In this document: in pieces, positions 8,099-17,580 of the stretch | Layout: each line of letters begins with the position of its first letter | How positions within the stretch are numbered: the first letter of the stretch is position 1 | Assembly (NCBI RefSeq): GCF_000375485.1 | Contig: NZ_AQXE01000010.1 | Location: forward strand, 73,845 to 137,844 | Length of the DNA stretch: 64,000 nucleotides | Reading direction: 5' to 3' | Source: Desulfovibrio oxyclinae DSM 11498 | Lineage (GTDB): Bacteria; Desulfobacterota; Desulfovibrionia; Desulfovibrionales; Desulfovibrionaceae | Program-made: the position numbers and the translations under genes | Notes under the pieces: generated by a model | Told to the model about the DNA's origin: nothing | Seen by the model: only the letters and a program-made list of their open reading frames with translations | The model's database searches: none

Positions 8099-8704
8099 TC
8101 AGAACCCGTGCCTGTGCAACAGGGACTGCCTGAGGGTCTCCTTATCCATATACTTGACTTCGCCGCCGATGGGAATCCCCTGAGCCAGACGGGTCACCGT
8201 CACGCCGGGGTATTCCTTCTCAACCATGTTCTTGATGTAGGAAGCCGTGCTTTCCGCATCCATGGTCGCACCGAGGGCGAGAATCAGCTCTTCGACTTCG
8301 CCGGAGTCGAGGTGCCGTCGCAGCCTGTCGAACTCAAGGTGCCCCGGCTCCACCCCGTCCAGAGGAGAGATGAGGCCGCCGAGGACAAGATAACGCCCCT
8401 TGAACATGCCCATCTCCTCAAGAGCCAGAAGCGCGTCCCACTCGCTCACGATGCACATGCGCGAGCGTTCGCGTTCCGGATCCGAGCACAGAGCGCAGGG
8501 ACTGGCTTCGGCCAGACTCGCGCAGTCCTCACACATGCACAGGCTTTCACGCAGCTCGATGATGCTGCCGCCGACTCCGCGCGCCTTCTCAGGCGGCATC
8601 TTCAGCAGCGTGAGCGCAATGCGCAGGGCCGACTTGGGGCCGATGCCCGGCAGGCTGGAGAGTTGGTCCACCGCTTCCTGAAGCGGGGCCGGAAGTCTGC
8701 TCAC
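8099..8704 (-). CDS. recR: recombination mediator RecR
   Basis: RecF-pathway protein that loads RecA at gaps with RecO. 201 residues, the usual length. N-terminal helix-hairpin-helix (LPGIGPKSALRIALTLL), four-cysteine zinc motif (C-x2-C...C-x2-C, CEDC...CALC), then a Toprim domain (CIVSEWDALLALE) and a C-terminal Walker-B-like VTRLAQGIPIGGEVKYMD. It follows ybaB by 9 nt in the conserved dnaX-ybaB-recR arrangement. Confidence 0.97.
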   Translation of the reverse strand: MSRLPAPLQEAVDQLSSLPGIGPKSALRIALTLLKMPPEKARGVGGSIIELRESLCMCEDCASLAEASPCALCSDPERERSRMCIVSEWDALLALEEMGMFKGRYLVLGGLISPLDGVEPGHLEFDRLRRHLDSGEVEELILALGATMDAESTASYIKNMVEKEYPGVTVTRLAQGIPIGGEVKYMDKETLRQSLLHRHGF

Positions 8705-8713
8705 AAAATCCCC

Positions 8714-9028
8714 CTAGAAGAGGCCGCCGGGCAGCTTCATGCCGCCGGTGACGGCCGACATTTCCTTTTCCATGACTTCGCCGGCGGTCTTGAGCGCGTC
8801 GTTCACGGCGGTCAGCACGAGGTCCTGGATCATTTCGGCGTCGCCGGAATCCACCACGCTCTGTTCGATCTCCACGGAAACAATTTCCTTGCCGCAAGTG
8901 GCCTTGACCTTGACCATGCCGCCGCCTGCGGAAGATTCCACTTCGCGGGTCTTCAGGTCTTCCTGAATCTGGGTCATTTTCTTCTGCATCATCTGGGCCT
9001 GACGCATCATTTCATTCATTCCGCGCAT
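8714..9028 (-). CDS. ybaB: YbaB/EbfC-family nucleoid-associated protein
   Basis: Small DNA-binding dimeric protein of 104 residues. N-terminal Met/Gln-rich helix (MNEMMRQAQMMQKKMTQIQEDL), central GGGMVKVKATC strand region and a C-terminal helix ending in a Gly-rich tail, as in EbfC. It lies between dnaX and recR, the position conserved across many bacteria, and is probably co-transcribed with them. Confidence 0.95.
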   Translation of the reverse strand: MRGMNEMMRQAQMMQKKMTQIQEDLKTREVESSAGGGMVKVKATCGKEIVSVEIEQSVVDSGDAEMIQDLVLTAVNDALKTAGEVMEKEMSAVTGGMKLPGGLF

Positions 9029-9054
9029 TATGATCTCCTTGCTGTTCTATTCGA

Positions 9055-11118
9055 TTAATAACCGTTGATCGGGGACACGTTTTCAATCAGCGCCCCGAAG
9101 CGATCAAGCACCTTCTTCACGACCGGATTGGCCTCGGCCTCGGTATGAAGCTGCTTGTAACTTTTCCTTTCGGGCAGGTCGACGGTTTCCACTACGACTT
9201 TCGTGCCCGGTCCGAAATATTTCTCCGCGAATCCTTTGAGCAGTCCATTCGTGGCCGGTTCCGTAAGCGTTCTGCAAAGGAAGTTGCTGCCGCAGGTGAT
9301 CGTCAGGGTGTCCCCTTTCAATTCCCCCGTGGCCTGCCGAATCTGAGCAGGTTTGCCCTGACAATCCGAGGTGCAGATGTATTCAACGAAGCCGTTCCAC
9401 GATCGGGGACCGGTCGGCTCCGGGAGATCGCCCGATCGATCGGGTATCTCGCAGGAACATCCTTCAGCGTCCGCCGGATCGGGTATGCCCTCGAACCGGC
9501 CCGGCTCAGGCTCCTGGTCGGGAGTCGATGACGGTTGGCGCTGCTGCTGTCCGTGTTGCCTCGGAGCCGAAGGTTTCGCGCCGGATTCCCGTTGCCCGGA
9601 CTGAGGCGACTGTTGCGGCGGAACCGTGGGATCCATGGGCTGCGGCGGAGGAGGCGGGGGCGGGATGGCACCCTGCCCCGGCGGCTGCGGTGGCGGTGGC
9701 ACCTGCGGATTCGGCGCCCCCCTCGGCGGCGCGGGCGGCGGATTTGGAGCGCCTGCCGGCGGTTGCGGCGGTGCCTGAGGCGGCGGTGCGGCAGCCTTGG
9801 GCTGCGCTCCGCCCTGAGGATTGGGACGCTGCGGAGACTGTGGCGGCCGGGAAGCCTGCCCGCCCTGCGGCGCACCCGGCTGGGGCGGTGCCGGTCTGTT
9901 CTGCGGACGCGGCGTCTGCTGGCCGCGATTCATCCCCGGCTGACCGGGACGCGGGCCAGCTGTCGGAGCACCGCGGGAAGGTCCCTGCGGTGCTCCGCCC
10001 TTGCCGACATCTGAAAGATTCACCAGTTCCGGCAGCGAGGCGAGGTTGAACAGCAGCAGTTCAAGGGCCAGTGCCGGCTCAAGGCTCGACATGACCCGCT
10101 TCTGGCCGTCCAGCGTCATCTGCCAAGCTGCGTGGATGTGCGCGGGCTCGAACTTGCCTGCCCATTCCATCCATGTTTCGGCTTCCTCGCCGGACAATCC
10201 GAGCAACTCCAAAGCGGAACGGCCGGACTGACGCAGCAGAAACATGTTGCGCCAACAGCCCACGAGTTCACGCAGGAAGAACCCGAGGTCCAGCCCTTGA
10301 TCGAGCACTTCGCGAAGCATGGTGCCGAGTCCCACGAGATCTCGCTCGTGAACGGCCTCCATGAGCCGGAAGAAGACGTCCTGTCCGGCAAGGCCGAGGA
10401 AATTGCGGACATCGGCCTCGCTGAGACTGTCGCCGCCAAGGGCAAGGGACTGTCCGAGAAGCGACATGGAGTCGCGAACACTGCCAGCGCCACGTTTGGC
10501 GATAATGTCCAGCGCGCCCTGCTCGAAGGGGATGCCCTCTTTGTCGAGGATTGCGGCCAGATGCGCCACCAGACCTGCCTGAGGCAGCATCTTGAAGGTA
10601 TAATGCTGGCAACGGCTGATGATGGTGGCCGGAAATTTGTGGGCCTCGGTGGTGGCCATGATGAAGGTGGCGCGCGGCGGCGGCTCTTCAAGCGTCTTGA
10701 GCAGCGCGTTGAAGGCCTCCTTGGTGAGCATGTGTGCCTCGTCAATGATGAACACCTTGTAACGGGCGTCGATGGGCGCGTACCCCACGTCTTCCTTGAG
10801 GGAGCGGATGTCGTCGATGCGGCGGTTGGATGCGCCGTCCATTTCGATGACGTCAACGGCGGCCCCTGCGGTGATCTGTTTGCAGTGGGCGCATTCGTTG
10901 CACGGCTCCGACGTGGGCGCGTTCACGCAGTTGAGCGCCTTGGCGAAGATTCGCGCCACGGTGGTCTTGCCTACCCCCCGGGTGCCGCTGAAAAGGTATG
11001 CGGGCGCGACGCGGTCGTTTTCGGCCGCGCGGGAAAGGATGGTCTTGACCGCCTCCTGCCCCGCCACGTCGGCGAAGGTCTGGGGACGGTACTTGGCGGT
11101 AAGGCTGCTGGTGCTCAT
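9055..11118 (-). CDS. dnaX: DNA polymerase III subunit tau/gamma
   Basis: Clamp-loader ATPase of 687 residues. AAA+ region with Walker A GTRGVGKTT, a zinc site (C-x8-C-x2-C-x2-C, NCVNAP...CNECAHC), Walker B VFIIDEAHML and sensor/arginine motifs, then domain III. Residues about 380-550 form a very Pro/Gln/Gly-rich linker, followed by a short tau C-terminal domain that would contact the polymerase. I saw no A-rich slippery heptamer of the Escherichia coli type, so a programmed gamma product is not supported. Confidence 0.96.
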   Translation of the reverse strand: MSTSSLTAKYRPQTFADVAGQEAVKTILSRAAENDRVAPAYLFSGTRGVGKTTVARIFAKALNCVNAPTSEPCNECAHCKQITAGAAVDVIEMDGASNRRIDDIRSLKEDVGYAPIDARYKVFIIDEAHMLTKEAFNALLKTLEEPPPRATFIMATTEAHKFPATIISRCQHYTFKMLPQAGLVAHLAAILDKEGIPFEQGALDIIAKRGAGSVRDSMSLLGQSLALGGDSLSEADVRNFLGLAGQDVFFRLMEAVHERDLVGLGTMLREVLDQGLDLGFFLRELVGCWRNMFLLRQSGRSALELLGLSGEEAETWMEWAGKFEPAHIHAAWQMTLDGQKRVMSSLEPALALELLLFNLASLPELVNLSDVGKGGAPQGPSRGAPTAGPRPGQPGMNRGQQTPRPQNRPAPPQPGAPQGGQASRPPQSPQRPNPQGGAQPKAAAPPPQAPPQPPAGAPNPPPAPPRGAPNPQVPPPPQPPGQGAIPPPPPPPQPMDPTVPPQQSPQSGQRESGAKPSAPRQHGQQQRQPSSTPDQEPEPGRFEGIPDPADAEGCSCEIPDRSGDLPEPTGPRSWNGFVEYICTSDCQGKPAQIRQATGELKGDTLTITCGSNFLCRTLTEPATNGLLKGFAEKYFGPGTKVVVETVDLPERKSYKQLHTEAEANPVVKKVLDRFGALIENVSPINGY

Positions 11119-11141
11119 GCTGATGCTCGCTCGGTCGATAT

Positions 11142-11180
11142 AAAAAACGGGGAGTCCGGCCAGTGCCGCCGGACTCCCCG
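11142..11180 (-). terminator. Rho-independent terminator after ilvE
   Basis: On the minus strand CGGGGAGTCCGGC pairs with GCCGGACTCCCCG around a short loop, followed by TTTTTTA. It isolates ilvE from dnaX. Confidence 0.88.
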
Positions 11181-11202
11181 GTCAATAGCAGAACAGCGGC
11201 CG

Positions 11203-12129
11203 CTAATCCACCGAATAACGGTGCAGCCAGTGCTCGTAATCTTCGTTTTCGCCCTTGAGGATCTTAAAGAACTCGGTCTGCAACGCCTTGGTGACGTCCC
11301 CGGCCTTGCCTTCTCCCACCTGACGACGGTCAATCTCGCGGATCGGGGTCAGCTCGGCGGCGGTGCCGGTGAAGAACACTTCGTCGGCGGTGTAAAGCAT
11401 GTCGCGGCCGATGGCCATTTCGCGGACTTCGTATCCCAGATCGGATGCGAGCTGAATAACGGAGTCGCGGGTCAGGCCGCCCAGCACCTGCGAGAGATGC
11501 GGGGTGTAGAGCACTTCGTCCTTGACCATGAAGATGTTCTCGCCGGACCCTTCGGCAACGTGGCCAGTGGTGTCGAGCAGGATGGCTTCGTCGTAACCGT
11601 CAGCAACGGCCTCGGTCTTTGCCAGAACGGAGTTCACGTAGTTGCCGCAGGCTTTGGCCTTGGTCATCATCACGTTCACGTGGTGACGGGTGTAGGAGCT
11701 GCAGCGGACGCGGATGCCCTTTTCAAGCGCCTCGTCGCCCAGATACGCGCCCCACGGCCAGGTGGCGATGCACACGCGGATCGGGTTGTTGCCGGGATGA
11801 ACGCCCATGGCGCCATCGCCCACGAAGACCAGCGGACGAACGTAGGCGCCCTTGAGCTTGTTGGCCTTGAGGGTTTCGTCGGTGGCCTGAACCAGCTCTT
11901 CGAGGCTGTAGGGCACCTTGATGCCGAGAATCTTGGCGGAATCCAGTAGACGGACCATGTGTTCCTTCAGACGGAAGACCTCGGAGCTGCCGTCGGTGCA
12001 TTCGTAAGCGCGAATGCCTTCGAAAACGCCCGTGCCGTAATGAAGGGCGTGGGTAAGGACATGGACGTTAGCCTGCTCCCAGGGGACCAGTTCGCCGTCG
12101 AACCAGATGTACTCGGACTGTTGAACCAT
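11203..12129 (-). CDS. ilvE: branched-chain amino acid aminotransferase
   Basis: PLP-dependent class IV aminotransferase (308 residues) for the last step of Leu, Ile and Val synthesis. Motifs: HYGTGVFEGIRAY near the N terminus, the PLP lysine in MMTKAKACGNYVNS, EGSGENIF and GTAAELTPI. AAGGAG lies 9 nt before the ATG. It stands as its own unit, divergent from the aminotransferase at 12482; ilvBNC lie 40 kb away in this window. Confidence 0.95.
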   Translation of the reverse strand: MVQQSEYIWFDGELVPWEQANVHVLTHALHYGTGVFEGIRAYECTDGSSEVFRLKEHMVRLLDSAKILGIKVPYSLEELVQATDETLKANKLKGAYVRPLVFVGDGAMGVHPGNNPIRVCIATWPWGAYLGDEALEKGIRVRCSSYTRHHVNVMMTKAKACGNYVNSVLAKTEAVADGYDEAILLDTTGHVAEGSGENIFMVKDEVLYTPHLSQVLGGLTRDSVIQLASDLGYEVREMAIGRDMLYTADEVFFTGTAAELTPIREIDRRQVGEGKAGDVTKALQTEFFKILKGENEDYEHWLHRYSVD

Positions 12130-12481
12130 TTCTATGCTCTCCTTAATGGGTATTTCCCGACTATTGAACGAATGAAGCTAATAAAAGGCGGTGCCGTGGT
12201 CAAGAATCGACGTAAAAAAGACGGACACAAAACGGTTCTTCAACCTCCCGGCTTCCCCTTGTTTTTTCCAATGAAAAAGCTTTTGCGAAACATATTCACC
12301 CGAACTGAAAGAAACGGGCTTTTTCTTCCGCTGCTTTGGAAACGCAACCCCTCGTCTTCAATGGGATTTCATACCTTCAAAAACCTTTTCGGAAAACAAA
12401 TTTCACTTTGACAGCGGCCATGGGGCGCGGATATGAAAACAAGTTCCAACAAAAACCTTTCAACAGCGAGGAGTTCCGTCC
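12130..12481. other. divergent intergenic region between ilvE and the class I aminotransferase gene
   Basis: 352 bp without a convincing gene. It holds the ilvE ribosome-binding site at one end and the aminotransferase promoter (12408-12437) at the other. The middle is AT-richer with T-runs on both strands. No palindrome or attenuator was recognised. Confidence 0.6.
12408..12437 (+). promoter_or_regulatory. sigma-70-type promoter for the aminotransferase-hom operon
   Basis: Perfect TTGACA (12408-12413), 18-bp spacer, TATGAA (12432-12437). A start near 12444 gives a leader of about 38 nt containing GAGGAG at 12468-12473, 8 nt before ATG 12482. Confidence 0.65.
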
Positions 12482-13657
12482 ATGCAGCAATTCGCCCGCG
12501 TGCACCGGCTGCCGCCCTATGTCTTCGCTCAGGTCAACGAACTGAAGATGAAGATGCGCCACCAGGGCGCCGACATCATCGACCTGGGCATGGGCAACCC
12601 CGACGTGCCCACCCCCAAGCATATCCTGGACAAGCTCAGCGAGGCGGCGTACCGCCCCGGCAACTCCCGCTATTCGGCGTCCAAGGGCATCAAGGGGCTG
12701 CGCAAGGCGATAGCGGACTGGTACAAGCGCCGCTATGACGTCTACCTCGACAAGGACATGGAGACCTGTGTCACCATGGGTGCCAAGGAAGGACTCGCGC
12801 ACCTCGCGCTGGTCATGCTCACGCCCGGCGACGTGGTGCTCGCACCGGATCCGGCCTACCCCATCCATCCTTACGCATCCATCATCGCGGGGGCCGACGT
12901 GCGCCGCGTGCCCATTGGCAAGGACCGGGACTTCTTCGAGGATCTCAAGGTCGCCGTCACGCACAGCTGGCCGCGCCCCAAGCTGCTGATCATCAACTTC
13001 CCGCACAACCCCACCACCGAGTGCGTGGATATCGCGTTCTTCCAGCGCATCGTGGATTTCGCCAAGGAGCACGAACTCTACGTCATCCACGACCTCGCCT
13101 ACGCGGATTTCACCTTTGACGGTTACGAAGCGCCGAGCTTCCTGCAGGCGGACGGGGCCAAGGACGTGGGCGTCGAGTTCTTCTCGCTCACCAAGAGCTA
13201 CTCCATGGCCGGCATGCGCGTGGGCTTCTGCTGCGGCAATCAGGACATGGTTCAGGCGCTCACCAGAATCAAGAGTTATCTTGACTACGGCATCTATACT
13301 CCAATACAGGTGGCAGCCACGCACGCATTAAACGGTGATCAGGAATGCGTGACCGAGATCATGGACATCTACAAGGATCGGCGTGACGCCCTGTGCGAGG
13401 GCCTCAACCGCATCGGCTGGGAAGTGGAACCGCCCAAGGCGACCATGTTCCTGTGGGCCCAGATTCCCGAGGAATTCAGGCACATGGGATCTGTCGAGTT
13501 TTCCAAGATGCTCCTGAAGGAAGCGGAAGTGGCCGTCTCTCCGGGACTCGGCTTCGGCCAGTACGGCGACGACCACGTGCGGTTCGCCTTCGTGGAAAAC
13601 CGTCACCGAACCAATCAGGCAATACGAAATCTGCGAAAATTCTTCGCAAAGGGGTAA
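12482..13657 (+). CDS. class I PLP aminotransferase, AlaC-like (alanine/aspartate aminotransferase)
   Basis: Fold-type I aminotransferase of 391 residues. Features: [12 protein letters not shown] near the N terminus, the NFPHNPT block, HDLAYADF, and the PLP lysine in [15 protein letters not shown]. The overall pattern (short N terminus, MGNPD) is closest to AlaC/YfdZ-type glutamate-pyruvate transaminases. The gene directly precedes homoserine dehydrogenase, so it could supply or interconvert aspartate/alanine for threonine and methionine synthesis (inference). It is the first gene of a plus-strand operon. Confidence 0.88.
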   Translation: MQQFARVHRLPPYVFAQVNELKMKMRHQGADIIDLGMGNPDVPTPKHILDKLSEAAYRPGNSRYSASKGIKGLRKAIADWYKRRYDVYLDKDMETCVTMGAKEGLAHLALVMLTPGDVVLAPDPAYPIHPYASIIAGADVRRVPIGKDRDFFEDLKVAVTHSWPRPKLLIINFPHNPTTECVDIAFFQRIVDFAKEHELYVIHDLAYADFTFDGYEAPSFLQADGAKDVGVEFFSLTKSYSMAGMRVGFCCGNQDMVQALTRIKSYLDYGIYTPIQVAATHALNGDQECVTEIMDIYKDRRDALCEGLNRIGWEVEPPKATMFLWAQIPEEFRHMGSVEFSKMLLKEAEVAVSPGLGFGQYGDDHVRFAFVENRHRTNQAIRNLRKFFAKG

Positions 13658-13663
13658 TATCAG

Positions 13664-14974
13664 ATGAAAAGTGTGAAACTCGGACTCGCCGGATTCGGAA
13701 CCGTCGGCTCCGGCCTTGCCGCAATCCTCGAAGAAAACGGGGAATGGATCGAACGCCGCATCGGACGCAGGCTTGAAATCGCCACCGTGGTGGTGCGCGA
13801 CCTCAACAAGCCCCGCGCCGCAGCAACCGCTCCCGGCACCGAGTTCACCACGGACCTCACCCGACTCACCACGGACCCCGAAATTGACATCGTGGTGGAA
13901 TGCATGGGCGGTCTGGATTCCGCATATGACCTGATCCGGTCCGCGCTCGAAGCGGGCAAGCACGTTGTCACAGCCAACAAGCATCTGCTCGCTGAGCGCG
14001 GGCCGGAACTGTTCGCCATCGCTCGGGAAAACGGCACAGGGCTGTCCTTCGAGGCCAGCTGCGCCGGTGGCATCCCCATCGTTCAGACGCTCAAGAACAG
14101 CCTCGCGGGAGATCGCGTGCTGGAAATGCTCGGCATCCTGAACGGCACGGCGAACTATATTCTTTCCGAAATGACCACCAAGGGCATGGATTTCGCCACC
14201 GCCCTGTCCAAGGCGCAGGACCTCGGTTATGCCGAGGCCGATCCGACCTTCGACGTGGAGGGCTTCGACGCCGCGCACAAGCTCTGCGTCCTGTCCCGCC
14301 TCGCGTTCGGGCTGGACTATCCCCTTTCAGAACTGCCGATTCAGGGCATCACCGCCGTGACCCCGCTGGACATCGAGCTGGCCCGCGAATTCGGCTACCG
14401 CATCAAGCTCATGGCGCACGCCCGCGTGGTGGACGGCAAGATTGAGGCGGGCGTGCACCCGGCGCTGGTCAAGTACACCTTCCTGCTGGCCCGCGTTGGC
14501 GGCAACTACAACGCCGTGCGCGTGGTGGGCAACGCCGTGGGTCCGGTCATGCTGCACGGCCAGGGCGCGGGCGACACACCCACCGGCAGCGCCGTCCTGG
14601 CCGACATCATCGACCTCGCCAAGCACATCGACCGTAGCGGCTGCGACGAAGCGTATCGCCCGGACAACACCGGTTTCCGCAACGCGGATATCCCGTTGGC
14701 CGAAATCCTGCCGCCGGAGGAATCCCGCAGCAGCTATTATTTCCGATTCACCGTGGCGGACCGCCCCGGCGTCATGGCTGCCATCTCCAAGAGCATGGCC
14801 GACCACTCCATCTCCATCGCCCAGGCGGTACAGAAAGGCGACGAACAGTCCGAAGGCGTTCCCGTGGTCTTCATCACCCACGAATCCCGCGCCCGCGACG
14901 TAGCCGCCTGCATTGACGAAATCGACGCCATGGACTTCACTGTTCAGCCCTGCGTAAGCTTCAGAATCCTCTAA
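13664..14974 (+). CDS. hom: homoserine dehydrogenase
   Basis: NAD(P)H-dependent reduction of aspartate semialdehyde to homoserine, the branch point to Thr and Met. 436 residues: Rossmann N terminus (LGLAGFGTVGSGLA), the catalytic region with TANKHLLAERG, SFEASCAGGIPI and GILNGTANYIL, and a C-terminal ACT domain (about 355-432, FRFTVADRPGVMAAIS) of the kind used for threonine feedback. It starts 6 nt after the aminotransferase and is followed within 9 nt by an ApgM-like gene. Confidence 0.96.
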   Translation: MKSVKLGLAGFGTVGSGLAAILEENGEWIERRIGRRLEIATVVVRDLNKPRAAATAPGTEFTTDLTRLTTDPEIDIVVECMGGLDSAYDLIRSALEAGKHVVTANKHLLAERGPELFAIARENGTGLSFEASCAGGIPIVQTLKNSLAGDRVLEMLGILNGTANYILSEMTTKGMDFATALSKAQDLGYAEADPTFDVEGFDAAHKLCVLSRLAFGLDYPLSELPIQGITAVTPLDIELAREFGYRIKLMAHARVVDGKIEAGVHPALVKYTFLLARVGGNYNAVRVVGNAVGPVMLHGQGAGDTPTGSAVLADIIDLAKHIDRSGCDEAYRPDNTGFRNADIPLAEILPPEESRSSYYFRFTVADRPGVMAAISKSMADHSISIAQAVQKGDEQSEGVPVVFITHESRARDVAACIDEIDAMDFTVQPCVSFRIL

Positions 14975-14983
14975 GGAAGGCAT

Positions 14984-16171
14984 ATGAAATTTCTCTTTCT
15001 CGTTGCCGACGGCATGGGCGACTGGCCGCACGAGGCACTCGGACACCGCACACCACTTGAAGCGGCGAACACGCCCGCCATGGATGAACTGGCCCGCACC
15101 GGCATGGTCGGCCGCTGCGCAACCATCCCGAAATCCATGCCCCCGGGATCCGACGTGGCCAACATGGCACTGCTCGGGTTCGACCCCGAAAAGTACCACA
15201 CGGGACGCGGCCCCATCGAGGCCGCCGCGCAAAATCTTCAGGCAGGCAAGGATGACCTGATCTGGCGCATGAACCTCGTGACCGTCGAGGACTACGGTCC
15301 GGACGGCATCATGCGCGATTACTCGGCCGGCCACATCGAGACCGAGCAGTCCAGACCGCTCGTGGAGAAGATGCAGGAGCTGGTAGGCAACGACACCTAC
15401 AGCTTTGTTCCGGGCGTCCAGTACCGGCACCTGCTGGTGCAGAAAGACGGCGCGCTCGACGCAGAGGCGGAGCTGGACATCAACCCGCCCCACGACATTC
15501 TCGACAAGCCCATCAACCGCGACATGCAGCGCTATTCGCGCAACCCCGAGTTCTGGGATCTGTTGCAGGAAGCCCGTGAAATTCTGGTAAGGAACGGAAC
15601 CACGCGCGCCAACGCCATCTGGCCGTGGGGTCAGGGCCGTCCGCTCTCACTCCCCGGCTTTGAGAATCTTTTCGGCATGAAGGGTGCTGTCATATCCGCA
15701 GTGGACCTTATCAAGGGCCTCGGTTTCGCATCCGGCATGGAGGTCATCGATGTTCCCGGCGCAACAGGGCTGCTGGATACCAACTATGAAGGCAAAGTCG
15801 AAGCCGCGCTCAAATTCCTTGAGACCGGCGACTTTGTTTTCGTCCACCTGGAAGGCCCGGACGAATGCGGTCATGGTGGCGACCCGGAGGAAAAGCGCGA
15901 GGCTATCGAACGTTTCGACAGCCGCGTGTTGGCCCCGCTTCGCGAGGCGCTCAGGAATGAGGAGACCGCATGGTTGGTCTGCTGTGACCACTACACCCCC
16001 TGTGTGGAACGCACGCATACCAAGGACCCGGTACCCTTCATTGTCAACGGTCCCGGATGCGAGGCATCCAACCTTGACAACTTCACGGAGAAGAGCGCAG
16101 ATTCGACAGGCATCCGCATAGAAGACGGACACGGCCTTCTGCCCTTCGCCGTCGAAAAAACAAGGAAATAG
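14984..16171 (+). CDS. ApgM-type 'cofactor-independent phosphoglycerate mutase', probable homoserine kinase
   Basis: Alkaline-phosphatase superfamily protein of 395 residues. The metal site begins with FLVADGMGDWPH, followed by the phosphonucleophile region MPPGSDVANMALLGFDP and the metal ligands near HLEGPDECGHGGD and VCCDHYTP. Family knowledge: a subfamily of archaeal-type ApgM has long been proposed as an alternative homoserine kinase in genomes lacking ThrB. Its position 9 nt after hom and the absence of a GHMP-type thrB here support that role. Phosphoglycerate mutase activity remains the alternative. Confidence 0.85.
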   Translation: MKFLFLVADGMGDWPHEALGHRTPLEAANTPAMDELARTGMVGRCATIPKSMPPGSDVANMALLGFDPEKYHTGRGPIEAAAQNLQAGKDDLIWRMNLVTVEDYGPDGIMRDYSAGHIETEQSRPLVEKMQELVGNDTYSFVPGVQYRHLLVQKDGALDAEAELDINPPHDILDKPINRDMQRYSRNPEFWDLLQEAREILVRNGTTRANAIWPWGQGRPLSLPGFENLFGMKGAVISAVDLIKGLGFASGMEVIDVPGATGLLDTNYEGKVEAALKFLETGDFVFVHLEGPDECGHGGDPEEKREAIERFDSRVLAPLREALRNEETAWLVCCDHYTPCVERTHTKDPVPFIVNGPGCEASNLDNFTEKSADSTGIRIEDGHGLLPFAVEKTRK

Positions 16172-16174
16172 CCA

Positions 16175-16588
16175 ATGCCCCGGGAGTTCCCCCAGCCGGA
16201 GTTCCGATACCGCCACTTCGTCTCATACGGTGAAACCGACGCCATGGGCGTCCTGTACAACGCCGAATACCTGCACCTCTTCGAGCGTGCCCGCAGCTTC
16301 GCCATGCGTGAGCTGGGCATGAGCTACGCAGAGGTGGAAAAACGCGGCGTCATCCTGCCCGTGCGCGAGGCCTGCTGCCGATACCGCAAGCCCGTGAGCT
16401 ACGATCAGGAAGTCATCGTGCGCGTGGGCGTGGAGGAATGGAAAAAAGCCTCCATGCGTTTCGCCTACGAAATCCGCGACGCGGACATGTCCACGGTTTA
16501 CGCCACAGGCATGACCGAACACGCCTGCGTGTCCCCGGACGGACGCATCGTTCGCTGCCCGGACTGGCTGCGCGACCTGTTCCGATAA
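16175..16588 (+). CDS. YbgC/4HBT-family acyl-CoA thioesterase
   Basis: Hot-dog-fold thioesterase of 137 residues. The catalytic block GETDAMGVLYNAEYL (active-site Asp and the Asn/His position) lies near the N terminus and is followed by the long helix FERARSFAMRELG. It begins 3 nt after the ApgM-like gene, so it is translationally linked to the threonine operon; the biological reason is unclear. It is not next to tol-pal genes, unlike enteric YbgC. Confidence 0.88.
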   Translation: MPREFPQPEFRYRHFVSYGETDAMGVLYNAEYLHLFERARSFAMRELGMSYAEVEKRGVILPVREACCRYRKPVSYDQEVIVRVGVEEWKKASMRFAYEIRDADMSTVYATGMTEHACVSPDGRIVRCPDWLRDLFR

Positions 16589-16676
16589 CCTTCGCCCACC
16601 ACCGCTTTCTCTGAAATGGCTTGCCGTTACGGCAGGCACATTGTTTTCGTACGAGCATCAAACGGGAAAACACATC

Positions 16677-17465
16677 ATGAAACTCGACGTTCACACACAC
16701 GCATTCCATCCGAAAATTGCCGACAAGGTCCTACAGCAGCTGCACGGTCATTACGGGATTGCGCCCGTCGGCACCGGCACCCCCTGCGATCTGCTCGACC
16801 GAGCGGACAAGGCCGGGCTGGACGGAGTGGTGATCCACACCGCCGCCACCGATCCCTCGCAGGTCATTCCCGCCAACAACTGGGCACTTGAGCTCATGGC
16901 CGGTGACCCGCGCATCATCGCCTTCGGCACCATGCATCCGGGCTATGACCGCATCGAGGAAGAGTTGCAGCGGCTGGAGCGCAAAGGTATCAAGGGCCTG
17001 AAATTCCATCCCGACTTTCAGGGATTTAGAATGGATGATCCCGAATTCTACGAACTCATGGAAATCGTGAACGGTCGTTTCACACTCATGTTCCACGTGG
17101 GCGACGTGCTGCCGCCGGACAAAAACCCCTCCTGCCCCAAAAAACTGGCCGCCATTCGCGAGACATTCCCGGAGCCGACCATCATCGCCGCACACATGGG
17201 TGGCTATCGTCACTGGGACCACGTTCTGGAATACCTCTGCGGCAAGGACGTCTATTTCGACACCTCCAGCACGCTCGAATTCGTGGACGACAAACTTCTC
17301 GGCGACCTCGCGAATCATCACGGACTTGAGCACCTGCTGTTCGGCAGCGACTACCCCCTCTACGACCCGGGCGGGGAGCTGCATACCCTTGAACATCGGC
17401 TCGGTCTGAACGGCAGCCAGATGGAAAGGATTCTCACCCACGCGTCCGTCCTGCTGGACGTGTAA
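16677..17465 (+). CDS. amidohydrolase-2 family metal-dependent hydrolase
   Basis: TIM-barrel amidohydrolase of 262 residues (PF04909-like). The metal ligands are visible as DVHTHAFHP at the N terminus, KGLKFHPDFQG, a histidine in MFHVGD, AAHMGG and the catalytic Asp in GSDYPLYDP. Members include decarboxylases and hydrolases of carboxylated substrates; no specific substrate can be assigned. The start ATG 16677 has only a weak GGGAAA upstream. It is the last gene before the promoter-like sequence in front of the POR genes. Confidence 0.85.
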   Translation: MKLDVHTHAFHPKIADKVLQQLHGHYGIAPVGTGTPCDLLDRADKAGLDGVVIHTAATDPSQVIPANNWALELMAGDPRIIAFGTMHPGYDRIEEELQRLERKGIKGLKFHPDFQGFRMDDPEFYELMEIVNGRFTLMFHVGDVLPPDKNPSCPKKLAAIRETFPEPTIIAAHMGGYRHWDHVLEYLCGKDVYFDTSSTLEFVDDKLLGDLANHHGLEHLLFGSDYPLYDPGGELHTLEHRLGLNGSQMERILTHASVLLDV

Positions 17466-17503
17466 CCGTTCACGGTTTCCTCCTGCCGTTTGCCGAATTG
17501 CTT

Positions 17504-17532
17504 TTGTGAAAGCGCAGGGAGTTTGCTAAAAA
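17504..17532 (+). promoter_or_regulatory. possible promoter of the POR delta-alpha-beta operon
   Basis: TTGTGA (17504-17509), 17-bp spacer, TAAAAA (17527-17532), 49 nt before the delta start codon. Both boxes deviate from consensus. Confidence 0.35.
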
Positions 17533-17580
17533 AGAAGCCTCGAAGGATTGCATTACAGTCAACCAAGGAGGAGGCTTGGC

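Noticed and set aside
9528..10049. Proline-rich repeat-like frames opposite dnaX
   Set aside because: They mirror the low-complexity Pro/Gln linker of tau; not a gene or tandem repeat array.
10132..11949. 605-codon plus-strand frame over dnaX and ilvE
   Set aside because: Antisense to dnaX and ilvE across a terminator; high GC opens the frame by chance.
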